Shown here piece by piece: positions 9,125 through 16,723 of a stretch of DNA of 64,000 nt (position 1 is the stretch's first letter; every line of letters starts with the position of its first letter). The translations under genes were made by a program, and so were the position numbers. Origin of the DNA: Betaproteobacteria bacterium (GTDB lineage: Bacteria > Pseudomonadota > Gammaproteobacteria > Burkholderiales > SG8-41); contig JANYDM010000095.1 in assembly GCA_025363575.1 (NCBI GenBank), positions 3,189 to 67,188 of the forward strand, read 5' to 3'. The notes under the pieces were generated by a model. The model saw only the letters and a program-made list of their open reading frames with translations, was not told the origin of the DNA and made no database searches.

Positions 9125-10267
9125 ATGCCGCTTTATCTGACTTTTGCCTTTGCGTTCCTCGGCTTCACGTGCATTTCCGCCGCGCGCGTTGTGCTGTCGC
9201 TGTTCGCGCTCGATCTCGGCGCGCAACCGCTCGCCGTCGGCGTGCTCGTCGCGATGTTCTACGCGTGCCCGCTGCTGCTGTCGTGGCCGATAGGCGCGTT
9301 GTCCGACCGCGTGACGCCGCGCTGGCCGCTTTTGTTCGCTTCCATTTGCGGCGTGTGCGGCATGACCGCGCCGTATTTCTCGCACACGATGGGAGCGTTG
9401 TACTTCGCCGCCATCATGAGCGGCCTCGCGCTCGCCATCCTGCACGTGCTGGCGCAGAATCTCGTCGGCCTCATGAGCAAGCCTGAAGAGCGCGCGCGCA
9501 ACTTCAGCAACTTCAGCATGATAGGGGCGGCGACCAATTTCGTCGGCCCGCTCGTGGCCGGGCTTGCCATTGACCATACCGGCCACGCGACCTCAACTCT
9601 GTTCGTCGTCGCCATCTGGATTGCAGCCGGCATCCTGATGCTGGCGCGCGGAAAGATCCTGCCCGAGAACAAGCGCTATGCAGGCCCGCCGACGCACATT
9701 CTTGACACGCTGGCAAACCGGCAGATCTGGCGCACGCTGACAACGAGCAGCCTCGCGCAGCTTGGCACCGATCTTTTTCAGTTCTATCTTCCCATCCACG
9801 GTCATTCTGTCGGGATGTCGGCGACCGCCATCGGCATCGTGCTGTCGGCTTTCGCGGTCGCGTTGTTCGCGGTTCGCAGCGTACTCACACGACTGGTCGC
9901 AAGATACGGCGAGGAAAGGTTGCTGGCTTATTCGTTTTACGTCGGCGCCGCGGCGTTTGCGCTGGTGCCGTTCTGCCACAGCGCGCTGCCGCTCACGCTG
10001 GTGTCTTTCATATTCGGCCTCGGCATGGGCTGCGGGCAGCCCGTCACTTTGATGCTGATGTTCAGCCATTCCTTGCAGGGCCGCACGGGCGAAACGCTGG
10101 GGCTGCGTCTGACCTTCAACAACCTGATGCGCGTGATCGGGCCTGTGCTGTTCGGTTCCGTCGGTTCGGTGCTCGGCCTGTTCGGGGTATTCTGGATCAA
10201 CGCTTTGGTCATGGGCGCCGGTGGCGTGCTCGCGCTGCCGCAGAAAAATGGTCCGCATAATCCTTAA
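9125..10267 (+). CDS. MFS transporter
   Basis: A 380-residue major facilitator with about 12 hydrophobic helices. The loop between helices 2 and 3 carries the family motif as GALSDRVTPRWP, and the sixth to seventh helix junction has a cytoplasmic basic segment (ARGKILPENKRYAGPP). The end is GGVLALPQKNGPHNP. The ATG at 9125 is chosen; an in-frame GTG one codon upstream is equally possible. The substrate cannot be deduced. It is followed closely by the Bug receptor at 10290, which may share its transcript. Confidence 0.88.
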   Translation: MPLYLTFAFAFLGFTCISAARVVLSLFALDLGAQPLAVGVLVAMFYACPLLLSWPIGALSDRVTPRWPLLFASICGVCGMTAPYFSHTMGALYFAAIMSGLALAILHVLAQNLVGLMSKPEERARNFSNFSMIGAATNFVGPLVAGLAIDHTGHATSTLFVVAIWIAAGILMLARGKILPENKRYAGPPTHILDTLANRQIWRTLTTSSLAQLGTDLFQFYLPIHGHSVGMSATAIGIVLSAFAVALFAVRSVLTRLVARYGEERLLAYSFYVGAAAFALVPFCHSALPLTLVSFIFGLGMGCGQPVTLMLMFSHSLQGRTGETLGLRLTFNNLMRVIGPVLFGSVGSVLGLFGVFWINALVMGAGGVLALPQKNGPHNP

Positions 10268-10289
10268 AGCGGTTCACCAGGACGCAGCT

Positions 10290-11246
10290 ATGCATAGAGC
10301 AATTTTAAAAGTCCTGGCCATCGTTGTGCTCGCCACGGGCGCCCGCGCGCAGAGCTATCCGCAAAAACCGGTCCGCTTGATATTGCCGGTGCCCCCCGGC
10401 GGTGTCGCCGATGTAATTGCGCGGCCGCTCGCGCAAAAGTTGACGCAAAACCTCGGCCAGCCGGTGGTGCTCGACAACCGGCCCGGCGCCACCGGCGCCA
10501 TCGGGCTCGGTTTGGTCGCCAAGGCGGCGCCCGACGGCTACACGCTGCTGTGGGGCTCGACCAATACTTTATGCATGGGTACCGTGCTTTACGCAAAGAC
10601 GCCGCCGATCGACGATTACGCTGCCATCACGCCGGTGATCATTTTTCATAACGTGCTCGTGGTCAATCTCGCGCTGCCGGTGAAGTCGACAGCGGAGCTG
10701 ATCGAATATGCGAAAGCGCGTCCCGAAGATCTCAAGTTCGCATCGTCGGGCGACGGCAGCACCAACCACCTGACCGCGGCGCTGTTCCAGTCGCTGACGA
10801 AAACAAAAATCACGCACGTGCCGTACAAGGGCGGCGGCCCGGCGCTGATCGACGTGCTCGGCGGCCACGTGCAGGCGATGTTCGCGACGGTGCCGTCCAC
10901 TGTTACTTATATCAGGGACGGCCGCTTGAAAGCGCTCGTGGTGACGAGCGAGAAACGCGAGCTGGCTTTGCCGAACGTCCCCGCCGCAGCCGAGGCGGGC
11001 TTGCCCGGCCTCATCGTATCGACCTGGAACGGAGTGCTGGCGCCGGCGCAGACGCCGCGCAATATCGTTGCCAGGCTCAACGCCGAGATCACGAAAATCG
11101 CGCACACGCCGGAAATGGTCGAGCGCTACGCCGCGCAAGCCGCCGAGGTTTATACGACGACGCCGGAGCAATTCGCGGCGATCGTGCGCAGCGATTTTGC
11201 AAAGTGGAGCAAGGTGGCCAAGGATATAGGCTTGCGTTCGAACTAA
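10290..11246 (+). CDS. Bug/TctC-type periplasmic solute receptor
   Basis: A 318-residue receptor. The start at 10290 gives a compact signal peptide, MHRAILKVLAIVVLATGARA, directly before QSYPQKPVRLI; the longer frame open from 10221 runs back into the MFS gene and is rejected. Landmarks are PVPPGGVADVIARPLAQ, VVLDNRPGATGA, DGYTLLWGSTNTLC, SSGDGSTNHLTA, HVPYKGGGP and EAGLPGLIV. It lies 22 bases behind the MFS gene. Its end faces another Bug gene across a family A repeat. Confidence 0.93.
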   Translation: MHRAILKVLAIVVLATGARAQSYPQKPVRLILPVPPGGVADVIARPLAQKLTQNLGQPVVLDNRPGATGAIGLGLVAKAAPDGYTLLWGSTNTLCMGTVLYAKTPPIDDYAAITPVIIFHNVLVVNLALPVKSTAELIEYAKARPEDLKFASSGDGSTNHLTAALFQSLTKTKITHVPYKGGGPALIDVLGGHVQAMFATVPSTVTYIRDGRLKALVVTSEKRELALPNVPAAAEAGLPGLIVSTWNGVLAPAQTPRNIVARLNAEITKIAHTPEMVERYAAQAAEVYTTTPEQFAAIVRSDFAKWSKVAKDIGLRSN

Positions 11247-11255
11247 GAAGAATTC

Positions 11256-11349
11256 GAGCCGCCGATAAACGCAGATAAAACCAAAACCTGTCTGAGAATT
11301 ATCTTGTGCTTTTGATCTATCTGCGTTTATCGGCGTTTATCGGCGGCTC
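11256..11349. repeat. Dispersed inverted repeat, family A, copy 2
   Basis: The left arm GAGCCGCCGATAAACGCAGA (from 11256) pairs with a right arm at 11318-11349 that carries one extra GGCGTTTATC-type unit. Each arm is itself a short tandem array of the unit CCGATAAACG or GCAGATAAACG. It lies between two convergent Bug genes, as a bidirectional terminator would. Confidence 0.85.
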
Positions 11350-11363
11350 ACCGCTCTAATTTC

Positions 11364-12356
11364 CTAGTTAGCTTTAATGCTTTGCTTGCGAATCAGGTTG
11401 CCCCACTTGGTGCGCTCGGCGGCGAGGAAGGCGCGGAATTCCGTCGCCGGGCCACCGATGATGTCCGCGCCGAGCTCGGTCAGCTGTGTTCGATACTCCG
11501 GATCCTGCAATGTTTCGTTGATCGCGCGGTTGAGCAATGCAACCATCGCTCCCGGAGTTTTCGCTGGCACGAGCACGCCGTGGGCGATGACTGACTCGAA
11601 ACCGCGCAGGCCGCCTTCCTGGAAAGTCGGAACATCAGGCAGTACCGCCGCACGCCGCGGGCTGGCGATTGCAATTGCGCGCACGCGGCCACCGCGAATA
11701 TGGCCGATCGCCGTCGCTGTCGCGTCGAACAGCAGCTGGACTTCGCCGCCGATCAGCGCCGTGACCGCGGGCGCGCCGCCGCGGTAGGGTACATGCCGAA
11801 TATCGATGCCGGCGGCATCTATGAGCAACTCCCCCGCGAGATGGATGGATGTCCCGGCACCGCCCGATGCGAAATTCAGCACGCCGGGCTTCGCTTTCGC
11901 GAGCGCGATCAGTTCCGGCAACGTGGCGGGCACTTGCGTGAGGTTCGCGAGCAGCACGTGCGGCATTTTGCTCAGCAGCACGACCGGCGTGAAATCGCGG
12001 TCGGCATTGAACGGCAGCTTCGGATAAAGCAGCGGGTTGACTGCGAGCACTGGATGCGCCGCGAACAGCAGCGAATAGCCGTTGGGCGTCGCGTCTGCAA
12101 TCGCGGCCGCCGCGACATTGCCGGCCCCGCCCGAACGATTCTCCACGACGACCGGCTGTTGCCACATCCGGCTCAAGCGTTCGGCGAGACGACGCGCATT
12201 GACATCGGCCGCGCCGCCGGGCGGCGTTGCTGCGACTATGCGTACCGGCTGCGTCGGAAAATTCTGTGCGGCGGATGTCGTCGCCCAGAGCGGCGAAATG
12301 AACACGCAAGCGACGGCTGAAAGAAGCTGCGGTGGAATACGCAGGCAAGTGCTCAT
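11364..12356 (-). CDS. Bug/TctC-type periplasmic solute receptor
   Basis: A 330-residue receptor with a signal peptide (hydrophobic ACVFISPLWATTSAAQ, cleavage near residue 31). Family landmarks: QPVRIVAATPPGGAADVNAR, VVENRSGGAGNVAAAAI, NGYSLLFAAHP, SGGAGTSIHLAGELL, HVPYRGGAPA and PTFQEGGLRGFES. The replacement of the usual GYTLL by GYSLL is minor. It is divergent from the SDR gene at 12470, so the two may share a control region. Confidence 0.93.
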   Translation of the reverse strand: MSTCLRIPPQLLSAVACVFISPLWATTSAAQNFPTQPVRIVAATPPGGAADVNARRLAERLSRMWQQPVVVENRSGGAGNVAAAAIADATPNGYSLLFAAHPVLAVNPLLYPKLPFNADRDFTPVVLLSKMPHVLLANLTQVPATLPELIALAKAKPGVLNFASGGAGTSIHLAGELLIDAAGIDIRHVPYRGGAPAVTALIGGEVQLLFDATATAIGHIRGGRVRAIAIASPRRAAVLPDVPTFQEGGLRGFESVIAHGVLVPAKTPGAMVALLNRAINETLQDPEYRTQLTELGADIIGGPATEFRAFLAAERTKWGNLIRKQSIKAN

Positions 12357-12469
12357 GAACAGGTCTTCGGTTGATTTAACGCGGCTGGACCGCGTGCGCG
12401 GCCGTGCGTGCTTTGGTTTAGTATGCGGACTCTAATTTCACTTTACCAGAATCGTGGAGATGCAAAAGC

Positions 12470-13225
12470 ATGGACCTGCAACTGAAAGGACGCACCGCCA
12501 TTGTCACGGGCGCAAGCCAGGGGCTCGGCCGCGCCATCGCGCTTGGCCTCGCCGCTGAAGGCGTGATAGTCGCGGCGGTCGCGCGCCGCATCAATCTGCT
12601 TGAGGAGCTCTCGGCGGAAATCGTCAACGCCGGCGGCGAGAAGCCGACGCTGATACAGGCCGATCTATATCCGGATGACGCTGCGGACCGTATTGCCGAA
12701 AGCGCGATGAAGGCGCTCGGCCGCGTCGATATCCTCGCCAATGCAGCCGGCGGTAGCCGGCCGCTGCCGGTCGGCGCATCGAAAGCCGAGTGGCTGGAGG
12801 GCCTGACGCTGAACTTTTTCCGCTTGCGCGAGTTGACCGAAGCCGTGATGCCCGGCATGCAGAAAAACGGTTTCGGCCGCGTAATCAATCTGACCGGCAC
12901 GCGCGAGCCGCGCAACCTGAATGCGGCGCACGCGGCCAAGGCTGCCGTTCATGTATGGTCGAAAGGATTGTCCAAGGTCGTCGCCAAAGACGGCGTCACC
13001 GTCAATTGCATACAGCCCGGCAAATTGCGCAGCGAGCAGATCGACAAGCGCTGGCCGACCGCGGAAGCGCGTAAGGAGTGGGCAAAGAAAGAAGTGCCGA
13101 TGGAGCGCATGGGCGAGCCGCACGAGCTCGCCGACCTCGCGGTGTTTCTGGCGTCGCCGCGCGCGAGCTACATCACGGGCAACATTGTTGCGTTCGACGG
13201 CGGGGCGCGGTTCTTTGCGTTTTAG
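12470..13225 (+). CDS. SDR-family oxidoreductase with altered catalytic tyrosine
   Basis: A 251-residue short-chain dehydrogenase/reductase. The Rossmann motif TGASQGLGRAIA (13-24) and NAAGG (91-95) bind NAD(P). The C-terminus (SYITGNIVAFDGGARFFAF) is typical of the classical SDR fold. In the catalytic segment the usual Tyr-x-x-x-Lys is read as A153-H154-A-A-K157. The lysine is present but the tyrosine is absent, and the expected serine position is occupied by Asn/Thr (NLTGT, 140-144). The fold is certain; catalytic competence as a standard dehydrogenase is doubtful unless His154 substitutes. A good Shine-Dalgarno (GTGGAG) precedes the ATG. Confidence 0.9.
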   Translation: MDLQLKGRTAIVTGASQGLGRAIALGLAAEGVIVAAVARRINLLEELSAEIVNAGGEKPTLIQADLYPDDAADRIAESAMKALGRVDILANAAGGSRPLPVGASKAEWLEGLTLNFFRLRELTEAVMPGMQKNGFGRVINLTGTREPRNLNAAHAAKAAVHVWSKGLSKVVAKDGVTVNCIQPGKLRSEQIDKRWPTAEARKEWAKKEVPMERMGEPHELADLAVFLASPRASYITGNIVAFDGGARFFAF

Positions 13226-13235
13226 CTACTCGCTG

Positions 13236-13273
13236 CCCCTCACCCTGGCCCTACTCCCGCGAGCGGGGCGAGA
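13236..13273. repeat. GC-rich palindromic repeat, family C
   Basis: The stretch reads CCCTCACCCTGGCCC, then ACTCCCGCGAGCGGGGCGAG. It contains the perfect palindrome CCCGCGAGCGGG at 13256-13267. It fills the gap between the SDR and the MmgE gene. A related copy is found near 23501, and the same 12-base palindrome recurs inside a Bug gene at 22205. Confidence 0.6.
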
Positions 13274-13295
13274 GAATTTTCAAGGTATCGCCTAG

Positions 13296-14672
13296 TTGGT
13301 ACTCTACGTAAAAGACCGTTTGGCAGAGCTCGTTCACGGCATTCGCTATGAGGATCTGCCGCCTGAAGTCGTGCTTGCTGCAAAGCGCGTGATACTCGAT
13401 ACGCTCGCGTGCGCCGTCGGTGCGCTTCGCAGTGAACCCGCTGCCATCGTAAAACGCGTAGCCGCAGAGCTCGGCGGCAAGGAGGAAGCCACCACCATCG
13501 GGTTCGGCAGCAGGACTTCGTGCGCGCTCGCGACGCTGGTCAACGGCACATTGATCCGCTATCTCGACAACAATGATTATTACTTCGGGCACGACTCCGC
13601 GCATCCGAGCGGCAGTCTGGCGCCGGCGCTGGCAGTCGCGGAGAAATACCGGCGCGATGGCAGGGACGTCATAACCGCGCTCGTCACTGCTTATGAAATC
13701 CAGCTGCGCCTTTGCGATGTCGTTGCTGCGCCGGGCATCACGGCGCGCGGCTGGCATCCCGGCACGGACACGCAGTTTGCGAGCGCTGCGCTGGCGGCGC
13801 GACTGATGAGTGATGATGCCCGCGTGACTGCGCATGCCATGGCGATCGCGGGCAGCCACAACAACACGCTGGCGCAGTCGCAACGCGGGCACATTCCGAT
13901 GATGAAGGCGACCGCCGAGGCGACGATAGCGAAAGGCGGCGTCGAGGCAGCTCTGCTGGCAGCGGCCGGATTGACCGGGCCGGAAGAAATATTCGAAGGC
14001 ATCGCGGGTTGGGGCAAGACGGTAGCCGGCGATGTCGACTTCACTGCGCTTACTGCCCCTGTAGATGAGCGTTACCGCATACTCGATACCTGCCTGAAGC
14101 CGTATGCAGCAGTGGCCGGCGCTATGGCGCCGATACGCGCAGCAATCGACATCGCGACGCAGGAGAGGCTGGCGCCGGCGGACATCGACAGCGTCGTGAT
14201 CAAGCTGCATGCGAATGCGGTGAAGAAAGCGACCGACCCGCGCAAGAATTATCCGCGTGACAAAGAGACCGCGGACCATAGCTATCACTATTGCATCGCC
14301 GCGGCGCTGCTCGATAGCGCATGCGGGCCCGCGCAGTTTACCGCCGCGCGCATTGCATCTGACGATATTCGCGACCTGATCGCGAAAACGACGCTGGCGG
14401 TCGACGATGAGCTGACTGCGCTGTGGCCGCGGTCGTCCGGCGGGGGGGTGGTCGTCAAGCTGCGATGCGGGCGCGAACTCGCGCGTCTCAACAAGCACCC
14501 GCCGGGCCATCCGCGCAATCCGCTGAGCGACGCGGAAATCGAGCGCAAGTTTTTCGAGCTGTCCGATGGCATACTGCCGGTCGCGCGGATCGAACGGATT
14601 ATCGAGGAAGTCGGCAAGTTCGAACTATGCGAAGACATCGGAGAATTGCTCGGCCACCTGAAAATGCAGTAA
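13296..14672 (+). CDS. MmgE/PrpD family protein
   Basis: A 458-residue member of the family that includes 2-methylcitrate dehydratase PrpD, cis-aconitate decarboxylase and many uncharacterised dehydratases in Bug-rich catabolic clusters. Visible family text: VILDTLACAVGALRSEPA near residue 34, GFGSRTSCALATLVNGTLIRYLDNNDYYFGHDSAHPSG (described here; residues about 69-106) and DKETADHSYHYCIAAALLD near residue 325. The start is a TTG (MVLYVKDRLAEL); no ATG lies upstream in frame without meeting the repeat. prpB and prpC are absent, so the methylcitrate role is unlikely. It precedes a Bug receptor, with which it is probably co-transcribed. Confidence 0.9.
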   Translation: MVLYVKDRLAELVHGIRYEDLPPEVVLAAKRVILDTLACAVGALRSEPAAIVKRVAAELGGKEEATTIGFGSRTSCALATLVNGTLIRYLDNNDYYFGHDSAHPSGSLAPALAVAEKYRRDGRDVITALVTAYEIQLRLCDVVAAPGITARGWHPGTDTQFASAALAARLMSDDARVTAHAMAIAGSHNNTLAQSQRGHIPMMKATAEATIAKGGVEAALLAAAGLTGPEEIFEGIAGWGKTVAGDVDFTALTAPVDERYRILDTCLKPYAAVAGAMAPIRAAIDIATQERLAPADIDSVVIKLHANAVKKATDPRKNYPRDKETADHSYHYCIAAALLDSACGPAQFTAARIASDDIRDLIAKTTLAVDDELTALWPRSSGGGVVVKLRCGRELARLNKHPPGHPRNPLSDAEIERKFFELSDGILPVARIERIIEEVGKFELCEDIGELLGHLKMQ

Positions 14673-14716
14673 TGCGCCGCGCTCGCACCGCAAGGCGCAT
14701 CACGGAGGAGAACGAC

Positions 14717-15685
14717 ATGAAGTCTGTTCTATGCGGTTTTGCCGTCGCCAGCGTGTTGTGCACGGTGACGCTGGCATGCGCGCAAAACTATCCGAACAAA
14801 TCGGTTCTGATGATCATGCCGTTGCAGGCCGGCAGCTCGGTGGACGTCGGCATGCGCATCGTCACGCAAAAAATGGCGGAAAGCATGGGCCAGCAGATCG
14901 TGATCGACAACCAGCCCGGCGCTGCGGGACTGATCGGCACCGAACGGTTCATGCGCTCGCAGCCCGATGGCTATACGCTGGCGACGCTCAACGATTCCAT
15001 CCTGACGATGATTCCCAATCTCTACCAGAAAGTCGCGTACGATCCGGTCAAGAGCTTTACGCCCGTCAGCCTGGTGGCGTGGAACACCTGGCTGCTGGTT
15101 ACGCATCCGACGTTGCCGGTAAGAACCGCGCGTGATCTGGTGGCGCTCGCGAAAGCGCGTCCCGGTGAGATCAACTATGCATCGGGCGGCAACGGCAGCC
15201 CGCAGCACGTCGCGATGGCGATGTTCGAAGCGGCAACCGGCGCGAAACTCACGCACGTGCCGTACAAAGGCACGACGCAAGCCACGCTCGACGTCATTAG
15301 CGGTCATATCCCGACCATGTTCTCAGCGACGTCGCTCGTCATCGAACAGGTGCGCGACGGCAAGATACGCGCGCTGGCGAGCGCGGGCTCGCGGCGGCTT
15401 GCTCTGCTGCCGGCAGTACCGACTATTGCGGAGTCGGGCGTGCCGGGTTTCGAATTCAACACCTGGATGTCGATTTACGCGCCGCTCAACACGCCGAAGG
15501 AAACCGTCAATCGCCTCAATGCGGAAATAATCAAAGCGCTGGCGCTCGCCGACGTCAGGGAACGCCTCGTATCCATCGGCTTCGAGATCGACGGTTCGAC
15601 GCCGGACAAGCTTGCCGCAGTCACGAAGACGCGGCTGGAGCAGATGCAGAAGATCATCAAAGACGCCGGTATCCGCATGCAATGA
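14717..15685 (+). CDS. Bug/TctC-type periplasmic solute receptor
   Basis: A 322-residue receptor starting at the ATG that follows a strong GGAGGAG Shine-Dalgarno (14704-14710). The signal peptide is MKSVLCGFAVASVLCTVTLA followed by CAQNYPNKS. Landmarks: DNQPGAAGLIGTERF, DGYTLATLNDSIL, SGGNGSPQHVAMA, HVPYKGTTQ, PTIAESGVPGFEF. The final TGA overlaps the ATG of the next gene (15682). The order MmgE/PrpD - Bug - RbsB-like suggests one operon around an unknown carboxylic acid. Confidence 0.93.
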   Translation: MKSVLCGFAVASVLCTVTLACAQNYPNKSVLMIMPLQAGSSVDVGMRIVTQKMAESMGQQIVIDNQPGAAGLIGTERFMRSQPDGYTLATLNDSILTMIPNLYQKVAYDPVKSFTPVSLVAWNTWLLVTHPTLPVRTARDLVALAKARPGEINYASGGNGSPQHVAMAMFEAATGAKLTHVPYKGTTQATLDVISGHIPTMFSATSLVIEQVRDGKIRALASAGSRRLALLPAVPTIAESGVPGFEFNTWMSIYAPLNTPKETVNRLNAEIIKALALADVRERLVSIGFEIDGSTPDKLAAVTKTRLEQMQKIIKDAGIRMQ

Positions 15686-16593
15686 CCGTGAGCGGCGCTC
15701 CTGTCATCGCAGTATTCACCAAGAACCGCACCAACCCGGCCTATGCGGCCGCACGCCTGGGCGCCGACCGTACTGCAAAGCGCATGGGTGCGCGTACCGT
15801 GCACTATGTGCCGGAAAAGCCGGACGATGTGGCAGAGCAGATCGCTCTGATCGACGAAGCGCTCGCCGCGCTTCCTGCTGCATGCGTACTCGTGCCGGCT
15901 CATCCAACCGCGATCAATGCGGCACTTCGCAAGATACAGGCGGCCGGCGTGCCCCTATTCGGCATCATCAACCGTTTTACCGAGCCGCAGCACATCGCAA
16001 GCTGGGTCGGTTCTGAAGATTATCCCCTGGCGTTTCGCGTAGGGACTTATCTGTGCGAGCACCTGAAAGGGCGCGGCGAGATAGTGATTGTCGAAGGCCA
16101 GCCCCATTCCGTGACGAGTCTTGAGCGCGTACGCGGATTCCGCGATGCGGTGAAGCAATTTCCGCAATCGCGCATTGTGACGGCGATCTGCGGCAACTAT
16201 CAGCACGGCGATACACTGCGGGCCGGCGAGGCGTTGCTGAAGTCAGGCGTTAAATTCGACGCAGTGCTTGCGGCAAACGATGTCATGGCGCTTGCCATGC
16301 TGGAACTGCTGGCCATCGCCGGTCACTCTTGCGCGGTGACCGGCATCAACGCGGTACCCGATGCGATAGAAGAAATAAAACACGGGCATATGCTCGCGAC
16401 CGCGGATTTCGACGCCATGAAGATGGCGTGCATCGCGACCGAAGCCGCCATCCGTCATCTGCGCGGCGAAAAAGTGCCCATGGAGATCCTGCTGCCGGTG
16501 CAGGTTGTCGATATCAATAACTGCGCGTCGTGGGAGAAGCCGTTTGAAGAACGCGAGTGCCCGCGGTGGGAAGACTTGGTACGAAATGCGTAG
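15682..16593 (+). CDS. RbsB-like sugar-binding-fold protein without signal peptide
   Basis: A 303-residue protein with the periplasmic-binding-protein type I fold. It starts PVIAVFTKNRTNPAYAAARLGADRTAKRMG, in the pattern of ribose-binding-type receptors. It contains VLVPAHPTAINAALRKIQAAGVPLFGIIN, LERVRGFRDAVKQFP, DAVLAANDVMALAMLELL and GHMLATADFDAMKMACIATEAAIRHL. Unlike RbsB it has no signal peptide, and unlike LacI it has no helix-turn-helix. Its ATG overlaps the stop of the Bug gene. It may be cytoplasmic, a sensor, or have lost its export signal by fusion into the operon. Confidence 0.8.
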   Translation: MTVSGAPVIAVFTKNRTNPAYAAARLGADRTAKRMGARTVHYVPEKPDDVAEQIALIDEALAALPAACVLVPAHPTAINAALRKIQAAGVPLFGIINRFTEPQHIASWVGSEDYPLAFRVGTYLCEHLKGRGEIVIVEGQPHSVTSLERVRGFRDAVKQFPQSRIVTAICGNYQHGDTLRAGEALLKSGVKFDAVLAANDVMALAMLELLAIAGHSCAVTGINAVPDAIEEIKHGHMLATADFDAMKMACIATEAAIRHLRGEKVPMEILLPVQVVDINNCASWEKPFEERECPRWEDLVRNA

Positions 16594-16605
16594 CATTATT
16601 CTTAC

Positions 16606-16623
16606 CTTCCCTTTGCAGGGAGG
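16606..16623 (+). terminator. Possible hairpin terminator
   Basis: CTTCCCT (16606-16612) pairs with AGGGAGG (16617-16623) across a TTGC loop, including one G-T pair. The hairpin sits 12 bases after the stop of the RbsB-like gene. There is no T-tract after it, so it may stall or protect the transcript rather than be a classical terminator. Confidence 0.35.
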
Positions 16624-16723
16624 ATGAAAACAGCGTTGCCGCTTAAATCGACGGCCGATAGATTTGCCTCAAACTGTTAGAATCCCCATTCGCTTGAAGC
16701 GTCCGCTATAACGGAGAACACGC

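Noticed and set aside
13296..14672. 2-Methylcitrate dehydratase PrpD
   Set aside because: No prpB, prpC or acnD-like gene is nearby; the family contains many unrelated functions.
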